DNA of 64,000 bases from Pterois miles (lineage: Eukaryota > Chordata > Actinopteri > Perciformes > Scorpaenidae), in the NCBI GenBank assembly GCA_947000775.1, contig CAMQGK010000144.1, forward strand, positions 12,931,501 through 12,995,500. Direction: 5' to 3'. Shown in pieces: positions 49,627-60,980 of the stretch; position 1 is the first letter of the stretch; each line of letters begins with the position of its first letter. The notes under the pieces were generated by a model. That model did no database searches and was not told the DNA's origin. It saw only the letters and a list, made by a program, of their open reading frames with translations. The translations under genes were made by a program, and so were the position numbers.

Positions 49627-50030
49627 ATTTAAAGGACAACTACGGCCATTTTCAAAATTTATGCATGGTACTCCTATGGTCTAAGACTGTCCAAGAATAT
49701 AAGTAAACATGAACAGCTCTCCCAAATCCAAAAACTAGAGTGCTAAAACTCAAACTTGATGTCATAGGATATAAAGTGTGACACCTCTCCATAGACAATG
49801 AATGGGAGAGTTTATGGAATGTTCCCATATACTCAGAACATTTCCCTGGGTGCTGTGTCACGTATAACATCTCTCCCATTCACTGTCCATGGAGCAGCTC
49901 TACATTTTATACCCTATGACATCCTAAGTTTGAGTTTTAGCTCTAGTTTTTGGATTTTGGAAAGAGTTTTTCCATGTTTACTACGTCTCAGACCATACAA
50001 ATAACATTTAAGCGTAGTTAACCTTTAAAT
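49627..50030. mobile_element. fold-back MITE with long arms
   Basis: The ends ATTTAAAGGACAACTACGG and CGTAGTTAACCTTTAAAT are inverted. The arms go on inward: CCAAAAACTAGAGTGCTAAA faces TTTTAGCTCTAGTTTTTGG, and CCATAGACAATGAATGGGAG faces CTCCCATTCACTGTCCATGG. The whole element could fold into one hairpin of roughly 400 nt, within a likely 3' UTR. Confidence 0.8.
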
Positions 50031-50096
50031 TCTCTCTTTATCAACACTTCAAAAAATGAGTGAATTGTTGCGCAGTACAAGAAAGAGTTGCCTTAT

Positions 50097-50877
50097 TGGG
50101 GATGTTAATAATTAACCGATAACCAACATTAACGCCATAATTCCCATCGGTAAAGGGTTAAAAGAATTTTTAATTATTGATTAAAAAGCTGAGAAAAGCT
50201 CAAGAGGAGCAGCTTGTCACTTTAAGGAGAAAAGCTGGTCCACCTTAAAAGGGAGCCGAGGCAGATACAGGAAGTTGGCTCAGGACTTCCAGCAGAGGAG
50301 TTGTAATTTGTAGCCTCGTAGCATCTATTCACCAACAAACTATAGACACACTGTCTGCTACAGCTACGTTCACAGCTGTAACGCCAACAAACCCACACTC
50401 ACCACTGCCACACACACACACACACACACGGTCTGTCAGAAACTCGCTAAGTAACGCTAGAGCGGGACTAACCCAACGACAACGCTAGCAGCTGCTAACG
50501 TAGCACAAACACATAGTGTTAGTCAGACAGCTATCATTAATCCGAGCAGACAAAGCATTGTTACACCGGGCACCCACGCTAAACAAAGCTAAATGTGCGT
50601 TAGAGACTTTTACTGGGAAAGTGGCTGCATGTCCGCGACACTAACGCAGCACTGAGTCTGCTAACGCTCCTTGACAATGAGCTGGAGGCAGTGAACGCAG
50701 CACCGTGATTGCTAACTCTCCTGACACTGAACTGTTGACTCAGTTGTCCGTTGTGCTCATACACTGCAGCTGGCGCACCGCTGCATGCAAGGCACAAATC
50801 TTGTCGTTTAACGGTTAATAATCAGTTAACGAGGGTCGGTTATCGGTTAAGAAAATTTCTCAAAATTAGCATCCCTA
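50097..50877. mobile_element. hAT-like non-autonomous element
   Basis: The left end is TGGGGATGTTAATAATTAAC with CGATAACC. The right end, inverted, is TAGGGATGCTAATTTTGAG with CCGATAACC. The inside holds TTATCGGTTAA motifs near both ends and a short (CA)n. The target duplication is unclear (TGCCTTAT against GCCTCCGT). Confidence 0.65.
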
Positions 50878-51156
50878 GCCTCCGTAGATCATACTGAAAG
50901 TGCCTTCTTTTGAGGTTTTTTTTGTAATATAGTTCCACTTTTGTAGGGTTTGATGGAACTAGGTTCCTTAAAGCCAAACATGAATCTGAATCTGTACGAA
51001 TCTGACGCTCCAGCACGCATGTTCATCTTTAGTCAAATGTGCTTTTGAAATATTTGTGTGCAAATGTTTTAACACAGTTCATTTTGTAGGTCAGATGTTT
51101 TATTACTTACTGTGTTTTAAAACTTGTTTTATCTGAACTTTGAGGGATGCTTGAGT

Positions 51157-51162
51157 AATAAA
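51157..51162 (+). promoter_or_regulatory. candidate distal poly(A) signal for zcchc14
   Basis: AATAAA followed by a T-rich and then a TG-rich stretch (ATTTTTTTCTGTC, TGTATATATG), the usual layout of a vertebrate cleavage site. It is 6.4 kb past the stop codon. Confidence 0.4.
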
Positions 51163-51419
51163 ATATTTTTTTCTGTCTTTCATCACATAATGTATATATG
51201 TTTTATTTGGTAAGTTATAAGGTAATATCAGCCATTTTAAGAATTCAAACATATCCATTATGCCTCTTTTCACAGTAGACATTTTGACTTAGAGGACAAT
51301 TACAAGTGTAACACTCACCATAAGCTTGTGATATGAGGAACAGAAACCAACCCCAACAACCTCTCCCTACCCATTTGCGCTCTGTTTCAGAGTTCATGTG
51401 GAGGGTCCACCATATTATA

Positions 51420-54400
51420 ATGGAGTAGATAACTGCAAATTTCAGGAGAATCGTCATTTTCGTAAACAAGTACCAAAATTGGCACACATACTCCTGAGGA
51501 TTGCTCTTTTGACAAAGACCATTAGCTGCCTAAAAATTCAAGATGGTGGCCATTTTTCAAGATGGCCACCAATGAGTATACAGAAATATTGCATTTCGCA
51601 ATAAAATCACAGAGGCTTGTCCTATTTGAATGATCTTGGTGTCCAATCATACATTTTTGACTGTACAATCTGAATTTGGAACTATGTACCTACTCACTGA
51701 CTTTCCTGTATTATATAACAGTCCCAGAATCCTAATATTCTGCTAAATTAGAGGTTCAAGTGACGTCTGACTCGGCTAAAACTCATGGTAGTGTATATCG
51801 TAGTAGTGTTAGAGGTTTAGTATGTGTAGCATTTTCCTGTAAAAGGCTTGGGGGGAATTGAGACTTGCAGCGGAAGGTGTAGTAGTAGCTCAACAGAGCA
51901 GATGTCAACGCACAACCAGGGCATACTGGTGGCACTGCTGCTGTGAAAATCAGCATGGGGTTCAGTTTCAGCTGAATAGTTAGTTTAGTGTCCCAAATGC
52001 TGTCTAATAAGCCCCGCGTCAGTTATCTAGTGTAGATTACATGCAGTTTAACTTAGATGTTTAGTTAGATAGCCTCGCCTGAATTGACAGGGTGTGCCAA
52101 CGCGGGAGAGCCGAGCCAAGGGTAACAGGGCTTTACGTTGCTTTGGATGTAGTTACCTGGATGGTGTACAGCTCGCAAGGGATGTAAATGATACTGGATG
52201 AATGATCGGGCTAGGTGTAGGTCATATATTTTTATTCCCAAACCTAGTTGTATCCCATACGTTATTGTGCATGATCATGATCAAGGTGATAAATAACCCC
52301 TTAGCCTTGATTCACTGAATACAAATAATTATATTATACCTTGATTACCATTCACCAAGATGGCAAATACAGAACCAAGACCATCTAAATTCCAGACTGA
52401 CTGGAGCAAGTTTTGTCTGCCAGAAGAACAGTGACAAGCTCAAGTCACCATGTGCACAACAACCACAAGAACATGATGGCTAAACCATGATTGCGAGAAA
52501 TATTTCCCTCTTTCATGCAATTAATGACATGCCTATTGTTCTGGATCCAGCCAGACTTGATGATGGTGGTGGCATTGAAAAAAACTCCGGTGATACTGTG
52601 CCATGTTCCTCAAAGTTGTTGCCTTATGTTCAACAACATGAAACTGGAGAGAGCCAGAAAAAGAGGAGCAGTGTTCAGCCACTAGAATGCCAGACCAAGC
52701 TACATAGAACAAGTCTTGAAGCTCAAACATGTTTCATATGTGATAAAGAAGAACCCATCCTCTTAACTCAGACAAGTTATGACAATGAACCTCAATAACA
52801 GACTTAGTGAATGTGCCCAAACTTTGAATGACCGAAAGCTTCTTGCAAGGCTCAGCGGTGGAGATGCTATTGCACAGGAGCTCAAATACCATTTGGCACG
52901 CTTGACAGGCCTGTACAAAAAAAAGACAACATACCTCAGAGGCACCAAGAGGCTGGAACAGGAACATGCACCTGAAGAGGATGCCCACCCACAGGCATTT
53001 TCAGAGCTAGTCACATATCTAGTGGAGACCACCAGATCTGGTGAGGGTCCTACAGTCTTCCGACTTGCAGATATAATTCACCTGTATGCCCAGCGCCTGG
53101 AACAGCAGTCCACAAGATTGAACAAGACTTTGTCTTGTCAGAAGCCTCTGACTATTATAGTGAAGCTACTATCCTTGGCAAAGCAGCTAACATCTTGTGA
53201 AGACATATTCTGGACCACAAGTCCACATTTGATGGAACCTTCAATGAGTGGTGCATCGAGCAGGCGATTCCACTCACTATTCTTCAGTTTGTGGCCATGC
53301 TTGAACATGGAGCGGACATCAAATCCCAACTGAGGTTTGGCGCATCAAAGACAGAGCTAGCAATTGCTCAGCTTCTTCAGTACAACTGCTATGCAAGGTA
53401 CAAAAAAGGAGCAGCAACTGACAGGCACTCCAAAGACAGAGAGGCCCCATTTCCTGTTTACATGGGGATGTCCGTCAACATAAAGACCAGACAGAGAACA
53501 TTGGTGGCAATGCTTCACGAGCATGGCATCAGCATTTCATACAACAGAGTGTTAGAGATATCTGCACAGCTGGGAGATACAACTATCAGCAAGTACACAG
53601 AGGATAGGGTGGTCTGTCCACTAGTTCTGCGAAAAGGACTGTTCACCACATCAGCCATGGGCAACATAGACAACAATCCAACTGCAACGACAGCAACTAC
53701 TTATTTCCATGGAACCAGTGTCTGTTTTCCAGCACCCAACCAAAGAAGAGAAAGGTGAAGAGCATGGACAGCTGAAGTTCGGAGAGGAGAAAGTGAAGAC
53801 AGTTCCAGAACTTCCAGACTGCTTCACCAATGTCTGGCCCGCCTCCTTCACCAAGAACGAACCCTCTCCTCCCCAGAGTGGGGTGACACACCAAGACACC
53901 AGTCTGCTGAGGCCACAACTGGCAATGGAGTATGAGTGTATGAGGGTTGCCAGCAGTGTGGATGCAAGTCGGAATGCTGTGGACGATGCAAATGCTACTG
54001 CTTTGGTCTGACCTGCATGACACTGGGCAGCTGCATATGTAAGGTTTAGAAGCGTTGTAGTATACGCATCCAGGCAGCAAGACAATAACAACAATACCAC
54101 AAGTATAGGCCTACTGCCAACATGTACATCCAATAATATATTGGACTGATGGTGCCTATGATATTGGCACTTTTTACCCTAATTATGATTCTGGCTCTGA
54201 TATTATGGTAAAAGGCAGCTAGTGAGTAGGTACATAGTTTCAAATTTAGATTCTACATAGTCAAAATGTATGATTTGACACAAAGATCATTCAAATAGGA
54301 CAAGTCTTTGTGATTTTATTGCGAAGTGCAATATCTCTGTATATTCATTGGCGGCCACCTTGAATTTTTAGGCGACTAATGGATTTTATCAAAAGAGTAA

Positions 54401-54475
54401 TCCCCAAGGAGCATGTGTGCCAATTTTGATGGTTTTTCCAGAAATTAATGATTATTATAGTTGTCTGCTCCACAA
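51420..54475 (+). mobile_element. DNA transposon with about 300-bp inverted repeats and a decayed gene
   Basis: The left arm 51420-51720 and right arm 54197-54475 are inverted copies. Shared blocks are CCAAAATTGGCACACAT, CCTAAAAATTCAAG, GGCCACCAATGA, CGCAATAAAATCACA, CTTGTCCTATTTGAATGATC and ACTATGTACCTACTCACT. Between them is about 2.5 kb with one broken gene on the + strand (next entry). This is the plan of an autonomous cut-and-paste element. I cannot name the superfamily. It lies between the two convergent genes. Confidence 0.85.
52360..54011 (+). pseudogene. broken gene of an uncharacterised zinc-finger transposon family
   Basis: The likely start is ATG at 52360 (MANTEPRPSKFQTDW). Family-like pieces then appear in alternating frames: ARLDDGGGIE (52540s), FNNMKLERARKR (about 52630), CFICDKEE (about 52730), LARLSGGDAIAQELKYH (about 52840), LEHGADIKSQL (about 53300), DNNPTATTATTYFHGTS (about 53665) and VFQHPTKEEKGEE (about 53720). 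Frame changes fall near 52785, 53140 and 53720, and a TGA interrupts at 53198-53200. The family's KYH-x2-C motif, as I remember it, here reads KYHLAR, so a zinc ligand seems lost. I recall similar multi-copy uncharacterised proteins in fish and cnidarian genomes. The catalytic mechanism is unknown to me. The order of pieces and the flanking inverted repeats suggest a transposase-like role. Confidence 0.65.
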
Positions 54476-55286
54476 TTAAGCGCCATTCTAAACCAATCAG
54501 AGGGGGGTGGAAGTGGGTTATAAAACCCTCCAACAGTGAGCCTACATCGATGTTGACTTAACCAGCTGCCCTTACTCAGGATGTGCGACGCCGTTTTGTG
54601 TTTGTCATGGAACACGCTCGTATGTCAGCTCCATGTGACTACCGGTATAAACATTTATTTGTAAACTGCTCAGACTGATAGACATTTAATTTAATCTACT
54701 TCATTATCATACAGATGTTATCAACTTAAAATAAATAGATTATATTTAGGATCAAACATACCCTTGTCCAGTCTGGAAAATAGTAAACATGTTAATTAGA
54801 TTGTAACACAATTGTCCCCAAACTCACACACCTCCAAGAAAGTTGACTAGCCAAACAGTTCACAGTCTATGAAATAATGTATGAAAAACACAATGAAAGC
54901 TGATCTGGTCTTTCACAACCATGTGTCTCTCTGCTCCACACAATTTCTTTCCCAGATAATCAAACAGGTAATCAAACTGTTCCCAGATCATCAATTCCCT
55001 ACAGTAAATACGGGCCTGAACAAGCATGCTTGAAACATCTTGAAAACGTACGTCAACTGTAAATTACTAACAGATATAGTTGAATTCTAAGTCTTATTAC
55101 AAATGTGCAAACTATATCAATGCATACAATGCACCTTAACAGAATAAGAGTTATGCATCTACTCAATAACACATATTTAAGATGATAGAAAAATGCAAAA
55201 TAACTGATGCAAATAAGGTTTTTACACAAATGTTACCCAGTGAGCTGTAACATTAACATTAGAACATTATTATTATAATAAATAAA

Positions 55287-55290
<4 letters not shown>

Positions 55291-55361
<71 letters not shown>
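55291..55361. repeat. (TA)n microsatellite
   Basis: About 71 bp of pure TA at the edge of a dispersed repeat. Confidence 0.93.
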
Positions 55362-55365
<4 letters not shown>

Positions 55366-55371
55366 CCACTG

Positions 55372-55870
55372 TGATGTCACCCATTGGTTGCTGTTTTGAA
55401 GCCTCAAGTTTGGCATTTTTTCTGTCACCATCTTGGTTTGTTGCAACCAGAAGTGACACTAAAGGGTGGAGCTTATTGCACCCGAACGCTGAATGAACTG
55501 AAAAAACATGGTGAAAGGGTTACAGTTCTAAACTCTCAGACTCGACAACACCATGGTAGCGGCCTGTCAATCACAAGGTAGCCACGCCCCAAAGCATCCC
55601 CTGCGTTATGGTCTATTTGAATCTAAACGGGACCATAACTGACTACATGAGCATCATGCTGTATTGAATAAGATGTGACACTAGCGACTGGGACCATAAA
55701 CTCATGTTTACAATGTTTACTGAGGTAATAAATCAAGTGAGAAGTAGACTCATTTTCTCATAGACTTCTATGCAGTCTGATTTTTTGCAACCAGAGGAGT
55801 CGCCCCCTGCTGGCTATTAAAAAGAATGCAAGTCTAAGGTACTTCTGCATTGGCTTCACTTCTCAGACCC
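55372..55870. repeat. dispersed fish repeat fragment next to (TA)n
   Basis: GTGATGTCACCCATTGGTTG, TTTTGAAGCCTCAAG, GCCCCCTGCTGGCTATTA and GCATTGGCTTCACTTCTCAG form a sequence I associate with a common teleost dispersed repeat. The ends are not resolved and there is no coding potential. It directly abuts the (TA)n run at 55291-55361. Confidence 0.5.
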
Positions 55871-56429
55871 TGGAGGCGCAATTGGAAAAGTATCCAGAAC
55901 ATCCGGCAATTTTCCGCATCCACTGGGCCCATCGAGCGGGCACAGTATCGTCCACATGGTCACAAGGCTCGGCCACGAGGTCACAGCCATTACGCTGTCA
56001 TCACAGCTTGCTAACTCCGCCTTCCAACCGTCGCTCCAGCGTCGGTCTGGGTCTCATTCACATGAACGGAGAAAAGGAAATAACTCGCATTTCAAGTGTT
56101 CGTACAGGGAAGTAGATTCACCCCAATGGCACCACGTGGACATGGAAGTTGTAGTACCGCAGTTTGGCCACTATGAAAATTGGGATCAGCAACTGGCGCT
56201 CTTCCTGGGGGCTGGTGCAGCAGACATGGAGAGCAGGCAGCAAGGTCTGGTAAGCTCACTTCTTTCTAGCTCCACAACACTGATTTTTTTTTTTTTTTTG
56301 GTCCATTTTCATTTCCATTCTTTCCATTCTTCAGCCCCATTTATCAGATTTCATGCAGCTCCCTTTGGAGTCACAAAACACAATAAATGTGTTTATGGGC
56401 AGAAAAACACAGGAACCCCAAAACTGCTA

Positions 56430-58055
56430 TTTTTTTTCTCCTTTTATTGTTTACAAAATACCAACATAAATACATAAGAGGAGGCTGTATGATATTGCTG
56501 TGTGTGGATATGTGTGTGTGAAACAGAGGAGCAGGCAGAAAAGACTACTGAAACAAATGCGCCACCCCTCTGTAGCAAACACACAGTGGCTTTCACTAGT
56601 CAGAAAAAAAGTCACCTTTGTAGGCCTACTTCACATACTGAAGACAGCGAAGAGTAAAGACATGTTGTACAATGAAATAAAAATCACAGAAAATAAAAAG
56701 AACCTGAATGATAAAATACTGCGATATAAAAGCAGCTAAACTTCAATCTGTCAAGAGGATGGGGAGGAGGAGCACAGACAGGATATTCAATTTTTTTTTT
56801 CTTTTAGAGTGCAGCCCTTAAAAACCCACGGGGGAGTTCCCCACAGTGACAGTGCTTGTTGAATTTCAGTGAACTGAAACTGAACAACAGTGACGGCTGT
56901 GGGAAATCAGCCTTGCAGGTCAAAGGCAGATGGACAGTCAGACATGATGCTCATCAACCTGCCTGTGTTTCACTGTTTGTTTCCTTCATCCCTTGATCAC
57001 CTCCATAAATACTTGTGACAAAGGAGATAAAAGGGAAAGGAAAATGGCGGCCCCTCTCCCCTCATCGTCAGCATTTACAGAAACACCCTCCATTCACACA
57101 AGCGTGCTCCGGTAGTGTGTCCAAATTCAACTTGGTTACACTCTCATTGGAACCCCTTTTATATTCAACGCAGTAAAAGTCAACATCTGTACACCAAGGC
57201 TTTTTTTTTTTTTTTTTTTGCAAACTACAATCATCTAGTTTGAGAGCAAAAGCAGTTTCCCCAACATATTTTTGTTACAGTGAAGATGCTTTAGGATACA
57301 AGGCAGGGAGGGATAAAAACACTGAAGGACCATTGAGAGGATGCGATGAGACGTGCAGCAGAGATGCATTGATTAATCTTCTCTACTTCATTTAGTATTG
57401 TCCTCCGGCAAAAGTACTCTGATTGAGACTCAGACCTTTCACCTTTTCACTGCGATAAAATGCTCCATTAAAACAACACGCAAACGCAGAAACCCTTAAC
57501 TTTCTCTAGTCTCCAAAAACCTTGAAATTAAGGTTGGCTTTGTTTATCGGCTAATGTACATATAGAGAAGTGGTGGAGCCTCACCACTTTTATGTAATAT
57601 CACTACCTGAAATGTATATATACATTAACATAAATACAGCCGAGGAGACACGTAACCACAACACTGAAAATAACTGTCGTCAACAGGCGATACGTTGCCA
57701 TAACGGTGGACATGATTCACCAGAGAGGACAATAAAAGAGAAGAGACACACACTAACGCTATCGGCCTGAGTCAGATTTGGGATTTCTCTATTTAAACTC
57801 TGTTGTTGTGGTCGACCCGTGTGGCTCGATGCTACTGGGTGAGTGTGGTGATACACAAACAGTCTATCCGCTCGTTGTAGTCATAATATAGAGATCACAA
57901 CGGAGCTGGGGGAATTATCGTACGCTGTGTTTAGATTTAGCAGTTTCTGTTTTAGTTCTTACAGTCAAAACTACAGGTGTGTGGCAAGAAACATTGAGGG
58001 GCTAAAAACTACAATTGTCCAATCACCTGCCGGGTGGAAGAAGAAGGAAGGCGGT
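56430..58055 (-). other. map1lc3b: likely map1lc3b 3' UTR
   Basis: There is no credible coding sequence between the stop codon and a - strand AATAAA signal at 56448-56443. The stretch contains a T-run near 57200 and an unbroken non-coding sequence without obvious transposon ends. A long 3' UTR is usual for LC3B. The end is inferred from the signal only. Confidence 0.5.
56443..56448 (-). promoter_or_regulatory. candidate poly(A) signal for map1lc3b
   Basis: TTTATT on the + strand is AATAAA on the - strand. It lies about 1.6 kb past the map1lc3b stop codon. It is the clearest hexamer in this stretch, but usage is not shown by sequence alone. Confidence 0.45.
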
Positions 58056-58233
58056 TCACTGGGCGGTCGGGGCGGCGCCAAAGGTCTCCTGGGAAGCGTA
58101 CACCATGTAGAGGAAGCCGTCCTGGTCCCGCTCCCGCTCATAGACCTCAGAGATGGCGGCCGACACCGAGACCATGCTGTGGCCGTTAGCCAGCAGGAAG
58201 AAAGCCTGGTTGGAGTTCAGCTGGAGGCGCCTC
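58056..58233 (-). CDS. map1lc3b: map1lc3b exon 4 with the C-terminal glycine
   Basis: On the - strand the acceptor is CGCCACCAG before 58233. It encodes RRLQLNSNQAFFLLANGHSM, then VSVSAAISEVYERERDQDG, FLYMVYASQETFG and AAPTAQ, ending in TGA. Compared with human, STPISEVYESEKDEDG is replaced by SAAISEVYERERDQDG. The tail after the processed glycine differs completely, which is normal between species. Confidence 0.95.
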
Positions 58234-60152
58234 CTGGTGGCGAGACAAGGACACGGCAGAGTGAGAGGAGAGGAGAAGTAAAGAGGGGAGACAAAACGAG
58301 GAAATGAGAGGAGAGGAAACGAAAGGGGCGATAGGAAAAGAGAAGAGAGGACTTGAGGTCTACCTGATAATCTTGATGAGTTCACTCATGTTGACGTGGT
58401 CTGGCACCAGGAACTTGGTCTTGTCCAGGATAGGAAGCTGTTTCTCCCCTTTATACCTCTCAATGATCACCTAAAGGAGACACACACATCAGTCAGTCAG
58501 TGACCTCCCTCTTCTATTCTGCTGAAAGGCACTATTTCCTGCTGTTGTAGACCTGATACCCTGACGGCTGAAACTGTTCTGAGACCAGAGTCCATGATCA
58601 ATAGTGAGATGAAGTCACACATATCAGATAATATGGCAAATAAAAAAAGAGCCCAGCCCCTCTCTGCCTTGCTGGATTCTCCACAGAGCATCTCTGGTCG
58701 ATTTGGTTTATACAACTGAAAACACTCTCAATCACTTATCTGAGCCATCTCAAGTCTTAACTATTGATGCATGTGTTTAGGTTACCTTAATAGGATATTG
58801 TGCACACTATAGATAACCCGTCGTTCAGTTGAAGCTACGAGGAGCTGTTTGACAGATAAAATACATTGTGAGTACATTTTCTGGAAATTCATTCAAGCAA
58901 ATGTTTACAGATCAAACTGATAGTAATCAGGACAGGGCAACATTGACAAACTCAGATACTGTTATATTTAAAAATAAACATCTGGACATGAATGCATATC
59001 TACTGATGAAGACAAGGCGACATAGCCGAAAGCTCCAGAGCAGCTACTAAATGGCCCTTGTGGTAAGATTGTTTTCTAAAGCACTGTTCCCAACGAAGGC
59101 ACTTTGAACCTCAACTTTCAAAAAACGACCCGAATGAATAGGATGACGTAGAATGATGGACTGTTCATTCTACGGAGCTACACCTCTCAAACAAGCTCAG
59201 AGAAATCCATCATCATCATCCATACATATACAACACATACATACACTATGTGCTACACATAGATATTTATGCTGACAACTTTTTTTTTTTACTGAATCAG
59301 GATTCCATGTTAAATTAGGAATAATGATGAAAATGAGAATTTTAATTGTGTATCTGAAATCAAAGCAGTGATTTAGAAATGCAATGAGCTCTGTTTGGTG
59401 GGTGAATTGTTCAGGGAGGCAGGGCCTGATCTGAGAGCTACAACCAATCTACTCCTCCCCCCAACCCCCCACAGGCTGGATGGAGTTGCATTACAGTGAC
59501 ACAGCGCATCTGCCCCCGTTGTCAACACTTACCATGACAAAGCAGTTTATAACCCCATGAGAGTACACAGGAAACACACACACACACACAGTGGGGGGCT
59601 TTCAAGATGAGGAGAGGCCTTACAGGGGGCAGCAGATGGGAGGTTGGGGCGATACTCTATCTCAAAATGATAAAACCAGCAGGTGAAACACGAGGTGTGC
59701 CTTTGTTTATTGGTGGTTGCTACGAGACCATCTACACCTGACTGTTTAGCGGCAGTCACAATAATTTCCCATAAGAAAAAGTAGAGTCAACTGCTGTGGT
59801 CACTGTAAGCTGAAAAAAAGCCTGACCCCAAAAACGGTATATAAATTAAATGGAGGTCAGCAAGCAGAAAGCCCTCGCAGAAATGTGCCAACACATGCCA
59901 TTTAAAACTATTTCACAGAAAGCTCAGAGGACTACCAGGAAACGTGGTAACTTTCCGTTGTGGCGTGTTGGTCTTACTCGTGTCTTCCTGTGTGCTGTTC
60001 AGCACGTAGTCATGCTCATAAACCGATCATATCATATCATATCATATGATGCTCTTAAAGTTTTTTTTTTCTGTGAATGTGCATATCTGAACTCACTGGG
60101 ATCTTGTTGGGGTGCTGCTCTCGGATCAGTCTGACATCTTCTACTCTTTGTT
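58056..60152 (-). CDS. map1lc3b: map1lc3b-type microtubule-associated protein 1 light chain 3 (5' partial)
   Basis: Three exons on the - strand: 60152-60097, 58470-58364 and 58233-58056 (TGA at 58058-58056). They encode an ATG8-family ubiquitin-like protein, the autophagosome marker that is conjugated to phosphatidylethanolamine and recruits cargo receptors carrying LIR motifs. The read protein starts at EQRVEDVRLIREQHP and ends ASQETFG plus AAPTAQ. The conserved QETFG glycine is the expected ATG4 cleavage and lipidation site, so the last six residues should be removed. Residues such as SNQAFFLLANGHSMVSVS favour LC3B over LC3A (which has a Q before HSMVS) and LC3C. The first exon (MPSEKTF-type N terminus) is not seen below 64000. 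It converges with zcchc14, as in human. Confidence 0.95.
58364..58470 (-). CDS. map1lc3b: map1lc3b exon 3
   Basis: On the - strand the acceptor is CTCCTTTAG before 58470 and the donor is GTAGAC after 58364. It encodes VIIERYKGEKQLPILDKTKF, then LVPDHVNMSELIKII and two bases of an Arg codon. This contains the Lys and hydrophobic residues of the LIR-docking groove. It differs from human LC3B as I recall it only at Ile in QLPIL. Confidence 0.95.
58471..60096. other. map1lc3b intron 2
   Basis: A 1.6-kb intron with splice signals on the - strand. It has a T-run near 59280 and a short (CA)n at 59576. No other feature is recognised. Confidence 0.8.
60097..60152 (-). CDS. map1lc3b: map1lc3b exon 2
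   Basis: On the - strand the acceptor is GCCCTACAG before 60152 and the donor is GTGAGT after 60097. It encodes EQRVEDVRLIREQHPNKIP, the N-terminal helical and first-strand region of LC3. It takes one incoming base and ends in phase 0. Confidence 0.94.
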
Positions 60153-60980
60153 CTGTAGGGCAGAAAAACAGACTCAGGTTAATGGAAGTGTACTAGCAGA
60201 TAAAGAGATCAGGAGGTCGGGAGAGTCAGCTAGGACTGATGAAACACAACTGAGCTCAAAGACAAAGCATACACAGATACAAACTCATGACTAGAGAAAG
60301 AGAAGCAATCAAAAAACCAAACCCGCAGGCAGGTTTTACCAGAACCTTTCTTCCACTCCACCCATGCATACACTATGTGTGAAGTAGGTACTTAATGATC
60401 ATGTGAGGAACAGCAGTCAAGGTGTTTGTTATTATAATATGTGGTTTAACAGCTATGTGCATGTGTCACATATCATTACTGACATTTTAACCAAAGAATG
60501 CTGCAGCTCTAATTGGTCTCCCACTATTTTTTATGAGCTCTACTTTGAAACATTAATATTCATTTAAAAACAAAAATCATAATACGATTACATTCTCAGA
60601 GCTTAATATCAGGCACAATAGAAACATCTGGGGAAGTGAATTTAACAGGCTGCTTAGTGGACAAAGGCACTCTAGTGGCAAAACATAATGAGCTTTCCTA
60701 AAATCCATGGTGTAACCACATCGTTCCACAGTGATTAGCAGATTATAAGACAAACATTATGATTCACACATTTTCTGCTCAATTACTCCAGTGTGTGTTC
60801 ACACAGTGTATAGTTTGCATTCCTTACAAGCAGACAGGCATGGTGAGCACACACCTCACCTGTGTGTGCTAGAATGTCATTTACACCATATTATTTATAC
60901 TGAGGCTGCTCCATGAACCTCTATTACAGTGTAAGCATTATCAATATTCACTAAATGACCTCAGTATTATGGAGGAAGGA

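Larger units (their letters stand above)
44748..51180 (+). other. zcchc14: likely zcchc14 3' UTR, transposon-rich
   Basis: There is no gene between the zcchc14 stop codon and an AATAAA at 51157-51162. Human ZCCHC14 has a long 3' UTR, and the unique-looking stretch 50880-51180, with T-rich runs and then AATAAA, looks like a transcript end. In between lie at least five small DNA-transposon copies (45508-46125, 46721-47136, about 47940-48845, 49627-50030 and 50097-50877). A nearer end cannot be excluded; AATAAA also occurs at 46023 inside a transposon. Confidence 0.4.

Noticed and set aside
53651..54133. - strand frame of 160 codons opposite the transposon gene
   Set aside because: The + strand carries the family motifs; this is the complementary shadow.
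58868..59050. Short + strand frame in map1lc3b intron 2
   Set aside because: 60 codons with no domain or splice support.
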